From Bacteroidota bacterium (GTDB lineage: Bacteria > Bacteroidota > Bacteroidia > Chitinophagales > Chitinophagaceae): a stretch of 64,000 nt of DNA. The position numbers were made by a program, and so were the translations under genes. The notes below the pieces were generated by a model. It had not been told where the DNA came from. It ran no database searches and was given only the letters and a program-made list of their open reading frames with translations. This document shows positions 27,558-35,112 of the stretch, piece after piece; the stretch's first letter is position 1; the number at the start of each line of letters is the position of its first letter. The stretch lies in the NCBI GenBank assembly GCA_016183765.1, contig JACPEA010000013.1:310001-374000 (forward strand), written 5' to 3'.

Positions 27558-28034
27558 ATGCAGCATAGTTTTTCCTACGAAAAGAAGAAAGTGATACAGG
27601 CCCTTCGGTATCACTTTGTGCAGAGACCGGAAGTAAGGGTATTGATCATTATGGTGAATGTATTTGCCATACTCTCGGCCGTACTTTTTTATATGAAGAA
27701 GATACGCCCTGAACCCTTTTTGCTGGGATCGCTGATCTGGTTATTACTGATGGCTACGTTCTGGTATATCCTGCCCAATAGTATCTATAAAAAAGCATCA
27801 ACATTCCGCGACTCTTTTATCATCAGTTTTACGGATGCGCAGGTAACGCTCGAAAATGAGCGTGGTATGGTGCAATGGCCCTGGAAGACCTTCAGCCGCT
27901 TTTTTGAGAGCCCGCATTTTTTTCATCTCTATTTCGACGGGAAATCTTTTTTCCTCGTGCCCAAAGAAGGTATGAGCGATGCATTCAGACATGAATTAAG
28001 GGCGCTGCTTAACGGTAAGGTAGGCGGGAAATGA
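27558..28034 (+). CDS. YcxB-like membrane protein
   Basis: A 158-residue protein with two predicted transmembrane helices (LIIMVNVFAILSAVLFYM and LLGSLIWLLLMATFWYIL, roughly residues 28-70) followed by a soluble domain typical of the YcxB-like family: ISFTDAQVTLENERGMVQWPWKTFSRFFESPHFFHLYF and FFLVPKEGMSD. The ATG at 27558 is preferred to an in-frame TTG 18 bp upstream. The function of this family is unknown. It stands alone with its own promoter box and does not appear to belong to the pectin locus. Confidence 0.75.
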   Translation: MQHSFSYEKKKVIQALRYHFVQRPEVRVLIIMVNVFAILSAVLFYMKKIRPEPFLLGSLIWLLLMATFWYILPNSIYKKASTFRDSFIISFTDAQVTLENERGMVQWPWKTFSRFFESPHFFHLYFDGKSFFLVPKEGMSDAFRHELRALLNGKVGGK

Positions 28035-28040
28035 GGGAAA

Positions 28041-28144
28041 GTAAAAAGTAAAAATTCAAAAGCGGTAGATGTTGGGGGATGGGTTCTTCAAACCGGCAGG
28101 TTTGCCGTCCCTGATATTGATAACTTTTACTTTTGATTTTTGAC
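28041..28144. repeat. Stop-proximal inverted repeat, family G
   Basis: The left arm (28041-28062, A-rich GTAAAAAGT/AAAATTCAAAAG) starts 6 bp after the YcxB-like stop. The right arm (28124-28144, reverse complement reading GTCAAAAATCAAAAGTAAAAG) starts directly after the acetyltransferase stop on the other strand. Between them lies a small hairpin, CAAACC (28089-28094) and GGTTTG (28099-28104). Confidence 0.5.
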
Positions 28145-28573
28145 TTATAATTCCTTCTCCATTACATAATGAGGAATGGTTACTTCATTAAATTCGTCGC
28201 TGCAGATGCGGTAGCCGCTCTTTTCGTAAAAACCCAGGGCAGATTTTCGGGCGTGCATGGTTAAACGGCGGTAGCCATGGTCGCGGGCCACATTTTCGGC
28301 AAAACTCATCAATACCCGGCCAATCCCTTTCCCCTGCAGGGTGGAACTAACGGCCATTTGTCGTAAACGAACCGTTTTAGGGTCGGTTTTGGTCAGGATG
28401 CAGCAGGCTTCCAGCCGGTCATCTTCGAAACAACCCAGCAGTATATCGTGTAGTTCTGCAACGAGATCCTCCTCAGAAAAGGATAATCCGAGGGGTTTCC
28501 GCAGTATTTGGAAGCGGAGATCCACCATTTGCTGGTATTCCGGGGAGCCGTGATCTATTAGTTTTAATGCCAT
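28145..28573 (-). CDS. GNAT-family N-acetyltransferase
   Basis: A 142-residue single-domain acetyltransferase with the acetyl-CoA binding motif LRQMAVSSTLQGKGIGRVLM (QGKGIG being the Q/R-x-x-G-x-G/A core) and a C-terminal ALGFYEKSGYRICSDEF strand-helix typical of ElaA/YitI-like proteins. Substrate unknown. It is monocistronic, converging on the YcxB-like gene. Confidence 0.85.
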   Translation of the reverse strand: MALKLIDHGSPEYQQMVDLRFQILRKPLGLSFSEEDLVAELHDILLGCFEDDRLEACCILTKTDPKTVRLRQMAVSSTLQGKGIGRVLMSFAENVARDHGYRRLTMHARKSALGFYEKSGYRICSDEFNEVTIPHYVMEKEL

Positions 28574-28687
28574 GTGTTAATGCTAGGATGACAAGATAAT
28601 GATCATTTTCTTACAATTTACGTACAAAAGCAGAAATCGGCCGGAACAGCCGTTAACGGGCTGTGAAAACAAAAATGCCCGAAAAGA

Positions 28688-28716
28688 TTGCTTATTTGAC
28701 AAAAAGTATATTTTTG
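28688..28716 (+). promoter_or_regulatory. Probable acpP promoter
   Basis: TATTTTTG at 28709-28716 fits the Bacteroidota -7 box TAnnTTTG. An upstream TTG at 28688-28690 lies 18 bp before it, close to the expected -33 spacing. The start codon of acpP is 24 bp downstream. Confidence 0.5.
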
Positions 28717-28740
28717 CGCCTGTAACAAAAACTTTTTACA

Positions 28741-28977
28741 ATGTCAGACATCGCTACAAGAGTTAAGAAAATCATAGTTGACAAGTTAGGTGTTGATGAA
28801 GCTGAAGTAACCAATGAAGCTTCTTTTACCAACGACCTCGGTGCCGATTCTTTGGATACCGTTGAGTTGATTATGGAATTCGAAAAAGAATTCAATATCT
28901 CCATCCCTGATGAGCAGGCTGAAACCATCACCACTGTTGGTCAGGCTGTAGCTTACCTTGAAGAGCACGCCAAGTAA
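28741..28977 (+). CDS. acpP: Acyl carrier protein
   Basis: A 78-residue acidic protein that carries acyl chains during fatty acid synthesis in the cytoplasm. The phosphopantetheine attachment site is Ser37 in [16 protein letters not shown], the universal DSL motif. The size equals that of other bacterial ACPs. It is followed by a stem-loop and then fabF and rnc, the order acpP-fabF-rnc known from many bacteria. Confidence 0.98.
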   Translation: MSDIATRVKKIIVDKLGVDEAEVTNEASFTNDLGADSLDTVELIMEFEKEFNISIPDEQAETITTVGQAVAYLEEHAK

Positions 28978-29008
28978 AGAACTTACTCCTCCAAAATGGA
29001 ATAATTTT

Positions 29009-29050
29009 AATCCGCCTTTTTGCGGCCCACAATGCCACAAAAGGCGGATT
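29009..29050 (+). promoter_or_regulatory. Stem-loop between acpP and fabF
   Basis: Arms AATCCGCCTTTT (29009-29020) and AAAAGGCGGATT (29039-29050) pair perfectly over 12 bp with an 18-base loop. No T-run follows the second arm, so it is a poor intrinsic terminator. It may act as an mRNA processing or stability element that lets acpP be expressed above fabF; this role is inference. Confidence 0.65.
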
Positions 29051-29067
29051 ATCACTTGAAACAGGTT

Positions 29068-30327
29068 ATGAATATGCAGTTAAAAAGAGTCGTTGTTACA
29101 GGGATCGGAACACTGACACCGCTCGGCAATAATCTCACGGATTATTGGAACGGGCTATTGAATGGTGTATCCGGAGCTGATAACATTACTTTGTTTGATG
29201 CTTCTAAATTCAAAACCCGTTTTGCCTGTGAGGTAAAGGGATTCGATCCTACCCAGTTCATGGATAAGAAAGAAGCCCGCAAATTAGACCGTTTTGCACA
29301 GCTGGCGATTGTTGCCAGCGATATGGCCGTTCAGGATGCCGGAATCAGTAAGGACAATGTAGACATCGACCGTACCGGCGTCATTTTCGCCAGTGGTATC
29401 GGTGGATTAACCACTTTCCAGGATGAAGTGATCAACTTTGCCCAGGGAGATGGTACGCCAAGGTTCAACCCTTTCTTCATTCCCAAGATGATCCTGGATA
29501 TCGCAGCCGGCCAGATCTCCATGCGCCATGGTTTCCGAGGTCCCAACTATGCCGTGGTAAGCGCCTGCGCATCCAGTACCAATGGCATGATAGCCGGTGT
29601 AGATACCATTCGTTTGGGCAAAGCCGATATCATCATCAGTGGCGGATCCGAAGCGGTGATCAGCCAGGCCGGCGTAGGCGGTTTTAACGCCATGAAAGCC
29701 ATGAGCGAGCGCAACGACGACCCTAAGACTGCCAGCAGGCCTTACGACAAAGACCGCGATGGTTTTGTTATGGGCGAAGCTGCGGGTGTGGTGGTCCTGG
29801 AAGAATATGAACACGCTGTTAGAAGAGGTGCCAAAATTTATTGCGAAATAGCAGGTGGCGGTGCAACAGCCGATGCCTATCATTTAACGGCGCCACATCC
29901 CGAAGGGTTGGGCGCCCGTAACGTAATGGTGGCCGCATTGAAAGATGCCGGCATGCGTGCCGATGAAATAGATTATATCAATACCCATGGAACTTCAACT
30001 CCGCTGGGAGATGGCGCTGAGGCCAAAGCGATCACCGAGGTGTTTGGTGAACACGCTTACAACCTGAATATCAGTGCCACCAAATCCATGACAGGCCACT
30101 GTCTCGGAGCTGCGGGTGTAATTGAAGCCATTGCCTGTATCCAGAGTGTGATACACGATATCGTTCCGCCTACTATCAATCACTTTACCGATGATCCGAC
30201 CCTGGATCCCAGACTGAATTTCACGTTCAATCAGGCCCAGAAAAGAACCGTACGGGCTGCTTTGAGCAATACTTTCGGTTTTGGCGGTCACAATGCTTGT
30301 GTGATTGTTAAAAAATACGTAGCTTAA
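29068..30327 (+). CDS. fabF: Beta-ketoacyl-ACP synthase II
   Basis: A ~419-residue condensing enzyme of fatty acid elongation acting on acyl-ACP and malonyl-ACP. The start is the ATG at 29068 or 29074 (MQLKRVVVTGIGTLTPLG). The catalytic triad is visible: Cys in VVSACASSTNGM, His in NTHGTSTPLGD, and His in KSMTGHCLGAAG; the C-terminal NTFGFGGHNA is also conserved. It lies after acpP and 4 bp before rnc. Confidence 0.97.
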   Translation: MNMQLKRVVVTGIGTLTPLGNNLTDYWNGLLNGVSGADNITLFDASKFKTRFACEVKGFDPTQFMDKKEARKLDRFAQLAIVASDMAVQDAGISKDNVDIDRTGVIFASGIGGLTTFQDEVINFAQGDGTPRFNPFFIPKMILDIAAGQISMRHGFRGPNYAVVSACASSTNGMIAGVDTIRLGKADIIISGGSEAVISQAGVGGFNAMKAMSERNDDPKTASRPYDKDRDGFVMGEAAGVVVLEEYEHAVRRGAKIYCEIAGGGATADAYHLTAPHPEGLGARNVMVAALKDAGMRADEIDYINTHGTSTPLGDGAEAKAITEVFGEHAYNLNISATKSMTGHCLGAAGVIEAIACIQSVIHDIVPPTINHFTDDPTLDPRLNFTFNQAQKRTVRAALSNTFGFGGHNACVIVKKYVA

Positions 30328-30331
30328 GTTT

Positions 30332-31042
30332 GTGCAATTCCTCAAAAAGATTTTTAAGAAGGCCAATGATTCTTCTTTTGAAAAGCAGCTGAAAAACGTG
30401 CTGGGTATCCAGACCGGTAATACTACCTTGTACCGTACCGCGTTGAGCCACCGCTCGGTAAAAGAAACGCCGGATGAGAACAACGAACGTCTTGAATACC
30501 TGGGAGATGCCGTTCTGAGCGCTATTGTTGCCGACTACCTGTTCAAACGTTACCCATACAAAGGCGAAGGTTTCCTCACCGAGATGCGCAGCAAAATGGT
30601 GAACCGCCAGCAGCTGAACGATATTGCCCTGAAAATGGGACTACGCAAACTGACTTTCTACAACAAGTTCGATAACGCCCTGAAAGGCAGCCAGATCTTC
30701 GGTAATACCCTGGAAGCCCTGGTAGGCGCCGTTTACCTGGATAAAGGCTATAAAAAAACGCATAACTGGGTGCTTCGCCAGATCGTGATCCCGCACATGT
30801 TCGTGGACGACCTGGAAGCCGTTGATATCAACCTCAAGAACAAACTCATCGGCTGGGCCAATAAGAACGGGAAAACCCTCACGTTCGAGCTGGCCGAGGA
30901 AAAAATGGAGGGCAACCGCCGCCTCTTCACCATCAATGCCATGCTGGACGGACAATTACTGGCAATGGGCAAGGGTTATAATAAAAAAGATGCCAGCCAG
31001 GTAGCCGCCCAGGTAGCCGTAGAAAAACTGGGCCTGCAATGA
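30332..31042 (+). CDS. rnc: Ribonuclease III
   Basis: A 236-residue double-stranded-RNA endonuclease for rRNA and mRNA processing. The start is a GTG at 30332, 4 bp after fabF; no closer ATG gives the N-terminal helix. The catalytic signature ERLEYLGDA (residues 52-60; E55 and D59 being key) and the second acidic position E128 in GNTLEALVGAVYLD are present, and the last ~70 residues form a dsRNA-binding domain ending KKDASQVAAQVAVEKLG. Its stop overlaps the start of a tiny membrane-protein gene (ATGA). Confidence 0.97.
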   Translation: MQFLKKIFKKANDSSFEKQLKNVLGIQTGNTTLYRTALSHRSVKETPDENNERLEYLGDAVLSAIVADYLFKRYPYKGEGFLTEMRSKMVNRQQLNDIALKMGLRKLTFYNKFDNALKGSQIFGNTLEALVGAVYLDKGYKKTHNWVLRQIVIPHMFVDDLEAVDINLKNKLIGWANKNGKTLTFELAEEKMEGNRRLFTINAMLDGQLLAMGKGYNKKDASQVAAQVAVEKLGLQ

Positions 31043-31146
31043 GTAACGACCAGTTTAATTTTCAGCTGAAGAAAAAGGGGATCCTGTTCGGCAGTATCCT
31101 GCTCATCGGGATCCTGGCCATTCTCTATTTCGGTCTCAAAAAATAG
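31039..31146 (+). CDS. 35-residue single-pass membrane protein, overlapping rnc
   Basis: A short frame starting at the ATG that overlaps the rnc stop codon (ATGA at 31039-31042) and ending TAG at 31144-31146. The product opens MSNDQFNFQLKKKG, then has a hydrophobic helix (ILFGSILLIGILAILYFG, about residues 15-32), then KK. The layout (polar N-terminus, basic flank, one helix, basic end) is that of a small membrane protein, and the tight overlap implies translational coupling to rnc. I recognise no family. The call depends on the overlap and the composition, so conservation in relatives is the key test. Confidence 0.6.
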   Translation: MSNDQFNFQLKKKGILFGSILLIGILAILYFGLKK

Positions 31147-31159
31147 CCCTGCCTGGACA

Positions 31160-31561
31160 CTACCTGATTTCCTGGCACAGTTCCACCAACACGCCATGGG
31201 TGCCCTTCGGGTGAAGAAAACAGACCAGCTTATGATCAGCCCCTTTTTTCGGGGTTTCGTTCAGCAGGGTAAAACCTTCGGCACGCAAACGGGCCATTTC
31301 GGCCTCAATATCCGCTACCTCGAAAGCAATATGGTGGATGCCTTCCCCCTTTTTGTCAATAAAACGGGCGATCACCCCTTCCGGGTCGGTACTTTCCAGC
31401 AGCTCGATCTTGGTATCGCCCTGGCGGAAAAAAGCGGTGTTCACTTTCTCAGAATCAACGACTTCGGTCTTGTAACAGGAGGTATTCAGCAGGCTCTCAT
31501 AGAGGGGGATGGACTGCTCCAAAGCTTTTACTGCAATACCAATATGCTCAACTTTTAACAT
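31160..31561 (-). CDS. mce: Methylmalonyl-CoA epimerase
   Basis: A 133-residue metalloenzyme of the vicinal-oxygen-chelate fold that interconverts (2R)- and (2S)-methylmalonyl-CoA in propionate and odd-chain metabolism. Metal-ligand motifs are visible: KVEHIGIAV at the N-terminus (H6), GEGIHHIAFEVAD in the middle, and GVLVELCQ at the C-terminus. The size is typical. It converges on the rnc end of the upstream operon. Confidence 0.93.
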   Translation of the reverse strand: MLKVEHIGIAVKALEQSIPLYESLLNTSCYKTEVVDSEKVNTAFFRQGDTKIELLESTDPEGVIARFIDKKGEGIHHIAFEVADIEAEMARLRAEGFTLLNETPKKGADHKLVCFLHPKGTHGVLVELCQEIR

Positions 31562-31649
31562 ATATCTAAATTTTATATAAAACCTTTACGAAAGTCGGAA
31601 AAACAATGGCGCCGGACCCGAATGGCCAAAATTATAGAACCTATTGCCA

Positions 31650-31657
31650 TATTTTTG
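31650..31657 (+). promoter_or_regulatory. Bacteroidota-type -7 box ahead of iscS
   Basis: TATTTTTG matches TAnnTTTG and ends 31 bp before the iscS ATG. No confident -33 element. Confidence 0.4.
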
Positions 31658-31688
31658 TGTTTAACAGAGTTATAAATAGTCAGTGCAT

Positions 31689-32906
31689 ATGTTGAAATTA
31701 CCGATTTACCTGGATAACAATGCCACCACGCCGATGGACCCGCGCGTGCTGGAAGCGATGATACCTTATTTTACCGAGCATTTTGGTAATGCAGCCAGCC
31801 GTAACCACCCCTTTGGCTGGGAGGCAGAAGAAGCGGTTGATTATGCCCGTGAGCAGGTGGCCAAACTGGTTGGAGCCGATGTTAAAGAGATCATTTTCAC
31901 CTCTGGCGCCACCGAAGGCGATAACCTGGGTATCAAAGGGGTATTTGAAATGTACGCCAGCAAGGGCAACCATATCATTACCTGCACCACAGAACACAAA
32001 GCGGTACTGGATACCTGCAAACATATTGAACGCCAGGGCGGTGAAGTAACCTACCTGGAAGTGAAAGCGGATGGTCTTATAGACCTGAAAGAGCTGGAAG
32101 CGGCCATCAAACCCACTACCATCCTCATCGCCATCATGTATGCCAACAATGAGATCGGCGTTATTCAACCCGTGAAAGAGATCAGTGCCCTGGCACGCAA
32201 GAACGGCATTCTGTTCTTTACAGATGCTACGCAGGCCGTGGGTAAGATCCCTGTGGATGTGAATAAGGACGGCATTGATATCATGGCATTCTCTGCACAT
32301 AAAATGTATGGTCCCAAAGGGATCGGTGCATTGTACGTTCGCCGTAAGAACCCACGTGTGAAAGTTACCGCACAGATGGATGGCGGTGGCCACGAAAGGG
32401 GCATGCGTAGCGGTACGCTGAACGTTCCCGGTATTGTTGGTTTTGGTAAAGCCTGCGAACTGGCCCGCCTGGAAATGGCAGAGGAAGCGGTTCGTTTGAG
32501 CCAACTTCGCGATAAACTGGAGAGTGCCCTCCTGAAACTGGAAGAAGCCTATGTGAACGGAAGTCGTGAACACCGTCTGCCACACGTGAGCAATATCTCT
32601 TTCAAATATGTGGAAGGGGAGGGATTGATGATGGGCTTTAACAAAAATATTGCATTGTCTTCCGGTTCTGCCTGCACTTCCGCCTCACTGGAACCCAGTT
32701 ATGTGTTAAAAGCGCTGGGCCTGGGCGACGATCTGGCACACAGTTCGCTGCGTTTTGGATTGGGACGTTTTACCACCGAAGAGCAGATCGATTACACCAT
32801 CAAGGCGGTAAGCGATACGGTTCTGAAACTGAGAGAGATGAGCCCGCTTTGGGAAATGTTCAAAGAAGGCGTGGATATGGATAAGATCGAGTGGGCACAC
32901 CACTAG
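31689..32906 (+). CDS. iscS: Cysteine desulfurase (IscS/NifS type)
   Basis: A 405-residue PLP enzyme that removes sulfur from cysteine for iron-sulfur cluster assembly. The ATG at 31689 ([18 protein letters not shown]) is chosen over a GTG two codons upstream. The PLP lysine is K205 in [12 protein letters not shown] and the active-site cysteine C329 lies in [14 protein letters not shown], the group I (IscS) signature. It is followed by iscU and iscA in the same direction with repeat-filled gaps. Confidence 0.96.
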   Translation: MLKLPIYLDNNATTPMDPRVLEAMIPYFTEHFGNAASRNHPFGWEAEEAVDYAREQVAKLVGADVKEIIFTSGATEGDNLGIKGVFEMYASKGNHIITCTTEHKAVLDTCKHIERQGGEVTYLEVKADGLIDLKELEAAIKPTTILIAIMYANNEIGVIQPVKEISALARKNGILFFTDATQAVGKIPVDVNKDGIDIMAFSAHKMYGPKGIGALYVRRKNPRVKVTAQMDGGGHERGMRSGTLNVPGIVGFGKACELARLEMAEEAVRLSQLRDKLESALLKLEEAYVNGSREHRLPHVSNISFKYVEGEGLMMGFNKNIALSSGSACTSASLEPSYVLKALGLGDDLAHSSLRFGLGRFTTEEQIDYTIKAVSDTVLKLREMSPLWEMFKEGVDMDKIEWAHH

Positions 32907-32908
32907 GT

Positions 32909-33005
32909 CAATTTGAGAATGTGTTAATTTGAGAATGTGAAAATGAGTTCAGATTAACACAGTAAAAGGATTTCCTCATTTTCACATTAACCAATTTTCA
33001 AATTA
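32909..33005. repeat. Stop-proximal inverted repeat, family C, between iscS and iscU
   Basis: Starts 2 bp after the iscS stop. Direct repeats of AATTTGAGAATGTG form the left arm. GTGAAAATGAG (32937-32947) pairs perfectly with CTCATTTTCAC (32975-32985). The right arm ends just before the iscU start codon. Confidence 0.65.
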
Positions 33006-33010
33006 TAACC

Positions 33011-33427
33011 ATGGCATATTCAGAAAAAGTGATCGATCACTACAGCAACCCCAAAAACGTGGGAACGCTGGATAAATCAAAGAAAAACGTAGGTACCGGT
33101 CTGGTAGGTGCGCCTGAATGTGGCGACGTAATGCGTCTGCAGATCGAAGTGGATGACACTACCGGTGTCATCACCGATGCTAAATTCAAGACCTTTGGTT
33201 GCGGATCAGCCATTGCTTCCTCCTCTCTGGCTACAGAATGGCTGAAGGGCAAAACCGTTGACCAGGCTGTGCAGATCGATAATATGGACCTGGTGGAAGA
33301 ACTGAACCTGCCACCCGTTAAGATCCACTGTTCTGTGCTGGCCGAAGACGCCATCAAATCCGCTATCAACGACTACCGTAAAAAGAACGGCCTCGAAGAA
33401 CTGGTATTTGAAGAAAGGATCCATTAG
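33011..33427 (+). CDS. iscU: Iron-sulfur cluster scaffold protein
   Basis: A 138-residue scaffold on which [2Fe-2S] clusters are built from IscS sulfur. All three ligand cysteines are present: C37 in GAPECGDVMRL (with D39), C64 in KTFGCGSAIASSS, and C107 in LPPVKIHCSVLAEDAI (with H106). The LPPVKIHCS segment is the chaperone-recognition site. The length matches IscU. HscA/HscB and ferredoxin are not in the window. Confidence 0.96.
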   Translation: MAYSEKVIDHYSNPKNVGTLDKSKKNVGTGLVGAPECGDVMRLQIEVDDTTGVITDAKFKTFGCGSAIASSSLATEWLKGKTVDQAVQIDNMDLVEELNLPPVKIHCSVLAEDAIKSAINDYRKKNGLEELVFEERIH

Positions 33428-33435
33428 AATAAAAT

Positions 33436-33494
33436 TATAATTAGTAGTTAGTCATGAGTAATTGCTAACTACTAATTGCTAACTACTAATTATA
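33436..33494. repeat. Inverted repeat, family D, ending in the iscA start codon
   Basis: TATAATTAGTAGTTAG (33436-33451) is perfectly complementary to CTAACTACTAATTATA (33479-33494), and a further CTAACTACTAATTG copy lies inside. The last base of the right arm is the A of the iscA ATG, so in mRNA the hairpin would cover the ribosome-binding region. Confidence 0.75.
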
Positions 33495-33844
33495 TGGTAG
33501 CAACAGAGAATAGTATTTACGTAAGCGAAAAAGCCAAGAAAAAAGTACACCAGCTGATGGAAGATGCCGGTGTGCTGGGAGATGATACTTATTTCCTGCG
33601 CGTTGGAGTTGTGGGCGGCGGTTGCTCTGGTCTGAGTTACAAACTGGACTTCGACAACGAGATCAAACCCATGGACCAGGTGTTCGAGGACAACGGGATC
33701 AAAGTAGTGACGGACCTGAAGAGCTTTTTATACCTCGTAAATACAGAGCTTGATTTTTCAGATGGACTGAATGGTAAAGGTTTTTACTTCAACAACCCCA
33801 ATGCCAGCAGAAGCTGTGGTTGTGGGGAGAGTTTTGCAGTATAA
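33494..33844 (+). CDS. iscA: IscA/HesB-family iron-sulfur carrier
   Basis: A 116-residue A-type carrier that delivers iron or clusters to target proteins. The conserved cysteines are C44 in VGGGCSGLSY and C108/C110 in RSCGCGESF. The ATG at 33494 is preferred to an in-frame TTG 18 bp earlier lying within the repeat. It ends the isc operon, followed by a perfect palindrome terminator. Confidence 0.94.
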   Translation: MVATENSIYVSEKAKKKVHQLMEDAGVLGDDTYFLRVGVVGGGCSGLSYKLDFDNEIKPMDQVFEDNGIKVVTDLKSFLYLVNTELDFSDGLNGKGFYFNNPNASRSCGCGESFAV

Positions 33845-33864
33845 TCATTACCGGTTTCCAAAAA

Positions 33865-33908
33865 ATAATACAATAGCCGACCATTGCAATGGTCGGCTAT
33901 TGTATTAT
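33865..33908. terminator. 44-bp perfect palindrome after iscA
   Basis: Positions 33865-33886 are the exact reverse complement of 33887-33908, with a central ATTGCAAT. The inner stem holds AGCCGACC and the outer ends are A/T-rich, so it can terminate transcription from both sides between convergent iscA and the proline-rich gene. Confidence 0.85.
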
Positions 33909-33941
33909 AAATCGTTTCTGGTCGGGTGCTATCGGTTAACG

Positions 33942-34277
33942 CTAATGTGCCTTATCATCCGGTAAAGGTGGAGCGTCCGGTTTGGGTGGTTTTTCAGTTT
34001 TCACCTTACGGGGATGTGCCAATGGCGGAGGGGGCGGTGGAGCCGAATGCTTGAGGCTTTTGGGAGCACCGGGATTGTCCATGGCTGCCACTTTGGGAGG
34101 TGGAGGAGGTGGTGGCAGTTTCTGCCCTTTTTTGTGGCTTTTGACCACCACGGGTATGGCATCCGGTCCGTTCTCTACTTTGGGCGGTTTGGGTGGTGTT
34201 TTGGGCTTGTCCTGTGCATGACTGAACATACCGATACCCAGCAGGAAATAAAGGAGCAGGCTTAGTCTTAGTTTCAT
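33942..34277 (-). CDS. Small secreted proline-rich protein
   Basis: A 111-residue protein starting MKLRLSLLLYFLLGIGMFSHAQ, a clear signal peptide; the ATG at 34277 (or 34283) is chosen because upstream extension has no signal. The mature part is about one third proline with runs PPPPPPPK and PPPPPPLAHP and Lys-Pro repeats (KPKTPPKPPK, KTEKPPKPDAPPLP). This composition suggests an extended, probably unstructured linker or wall/outer-membrane spacer. No family is recognised. It converges on iscA and is divergent from gldF with about 100 bp between starts. Confidence 0.7.
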   Translation of the reverse strand: MKLRLSLLLYFLLGIGMFSHAQDKPKTPPKPPKVENGPDAIPVVVKSHKKGQKLPPPPPPPKVAAMDNPGAPKSLKHSAPPPPPPLAHPRKVKTEKPPKPDAPPLPDDKAH

Positions 34278-34368
34278 AATCATGTTTATACTGTGACGCG
34301 AAATGTGAGAAAATCCATAAAGTGCGGGTAAAATAATCGCCGGAATAGGGTGATTGACCAATAACATT

Positions 34369-34376
34369 TAGTTTTG
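34369..34376 (+). promoter_or_regulatory. Possible -7 box directly ahead of gldF
   Basis: TAGTTTTG fits TAnnTTTG and ends only 5 bp before the gldF ATG, which would give a leaderless or nearly leaderless mRNA. A -33 partner at correct spacing was not seen. Confidence 0.3.
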
Positions 34377-34381
34377 ACGCC

Positions 34382-35104
34382 ATGTGGATGATCTGCAAAA
34401 AAGAATGGCAACAGTTTTTCAGCAGCCTTACAGGTTATATAGCACTGGTTGTTTTTTTGTTGCTCAACGGACTGTTCCTTTTTGTGTTCCCCGATACCAG
34501 TATTCTTGATTTTGGGTATGCTTCGCTGGGCAGTTTTTTCAGTCTCGCCCCCTGGATCCTGCTTTTCCTGGTACCTACCATCACCATGCGCAGCCTGGCA
34601 GATGAATACAAGACCGGCACTTTCGAATTGTTGAAGACCTTTCCTGTAACACCCTCCCAGATCGTTTGGGGTAAATTCTTCGGTTCGCTGATCATTGTGG
34701 TAATGGCACTGGTGCCTACGCTTATTTACGCGGTTTCTGTGCAGCAGCTGAGCGTTACCGGTGGCATTGATATGGGAGCTGCTGCCGGAAGTTATATCGG
34801 TCTTATTTTTCTGGGTGCCGTATTCACGGCCATCGGTATCTGTACCAGCAGTTATACCAGCAATACCGTTGTGGCGTTCATTGCCGCAGCTTTCCTCTGT
34901 TTTGCCTTATACAACGGGTTCGATGCCATCAGCAAACTGCCCGTGTTCAAGGCGGGACCGGATTATTATATTGAAATGCTGGGGATCAATTTTCACTACC
35001 GGAGTATCAGTCGCGGCGTAATTGACAGCCGTGACCTGGTCTATTTTGCCGGTGTCATCTTCCTGGCTATGTTCATCACACAACGAAACCTCATCAAACG
35101 ATAA
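34382..35104 (+). CDS. gldF: Gliding-motility ABC transporter permease GldF
   Basis: A 240-residue inner-membrane ABC-2 type permease with about six transmembrane helices (first at GYIALVVFLLLNGLFLFVF). MRSLADEYKTGTFELLKTFPVTPSQIVWGKF is the conserved amphipathic segment of GldF-like permeases. In Flavobacterium, GldF works with the ATPase GldA and with GldG in gliding. gldG follows after 8 bp; gldA is not in the window. Confidence 0.92.
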   Translation: MWMICKKEWQQFFSSLTGYIALVVFLLLNGLFLFVFPDTSILDFGYASLGSFFSLAPWILLFLVPTITMRSLADEYKTGTFELLKTFPVTPSQIVWGKFFGSLIIVVMALVPTLIYAVSVQQLSVTGGIDMGAAAGSYIGLIFLGAVFTAIGICTSSYTSNTVVAFIAAAFLCFALYNGFDAISKLPVFKAGPDYYIEMLGINFHYRSISRGVIDSRDLVYFAGVIFLAMFITQRNLIKR

Positions 35105-35112
35105 ACACAGCC

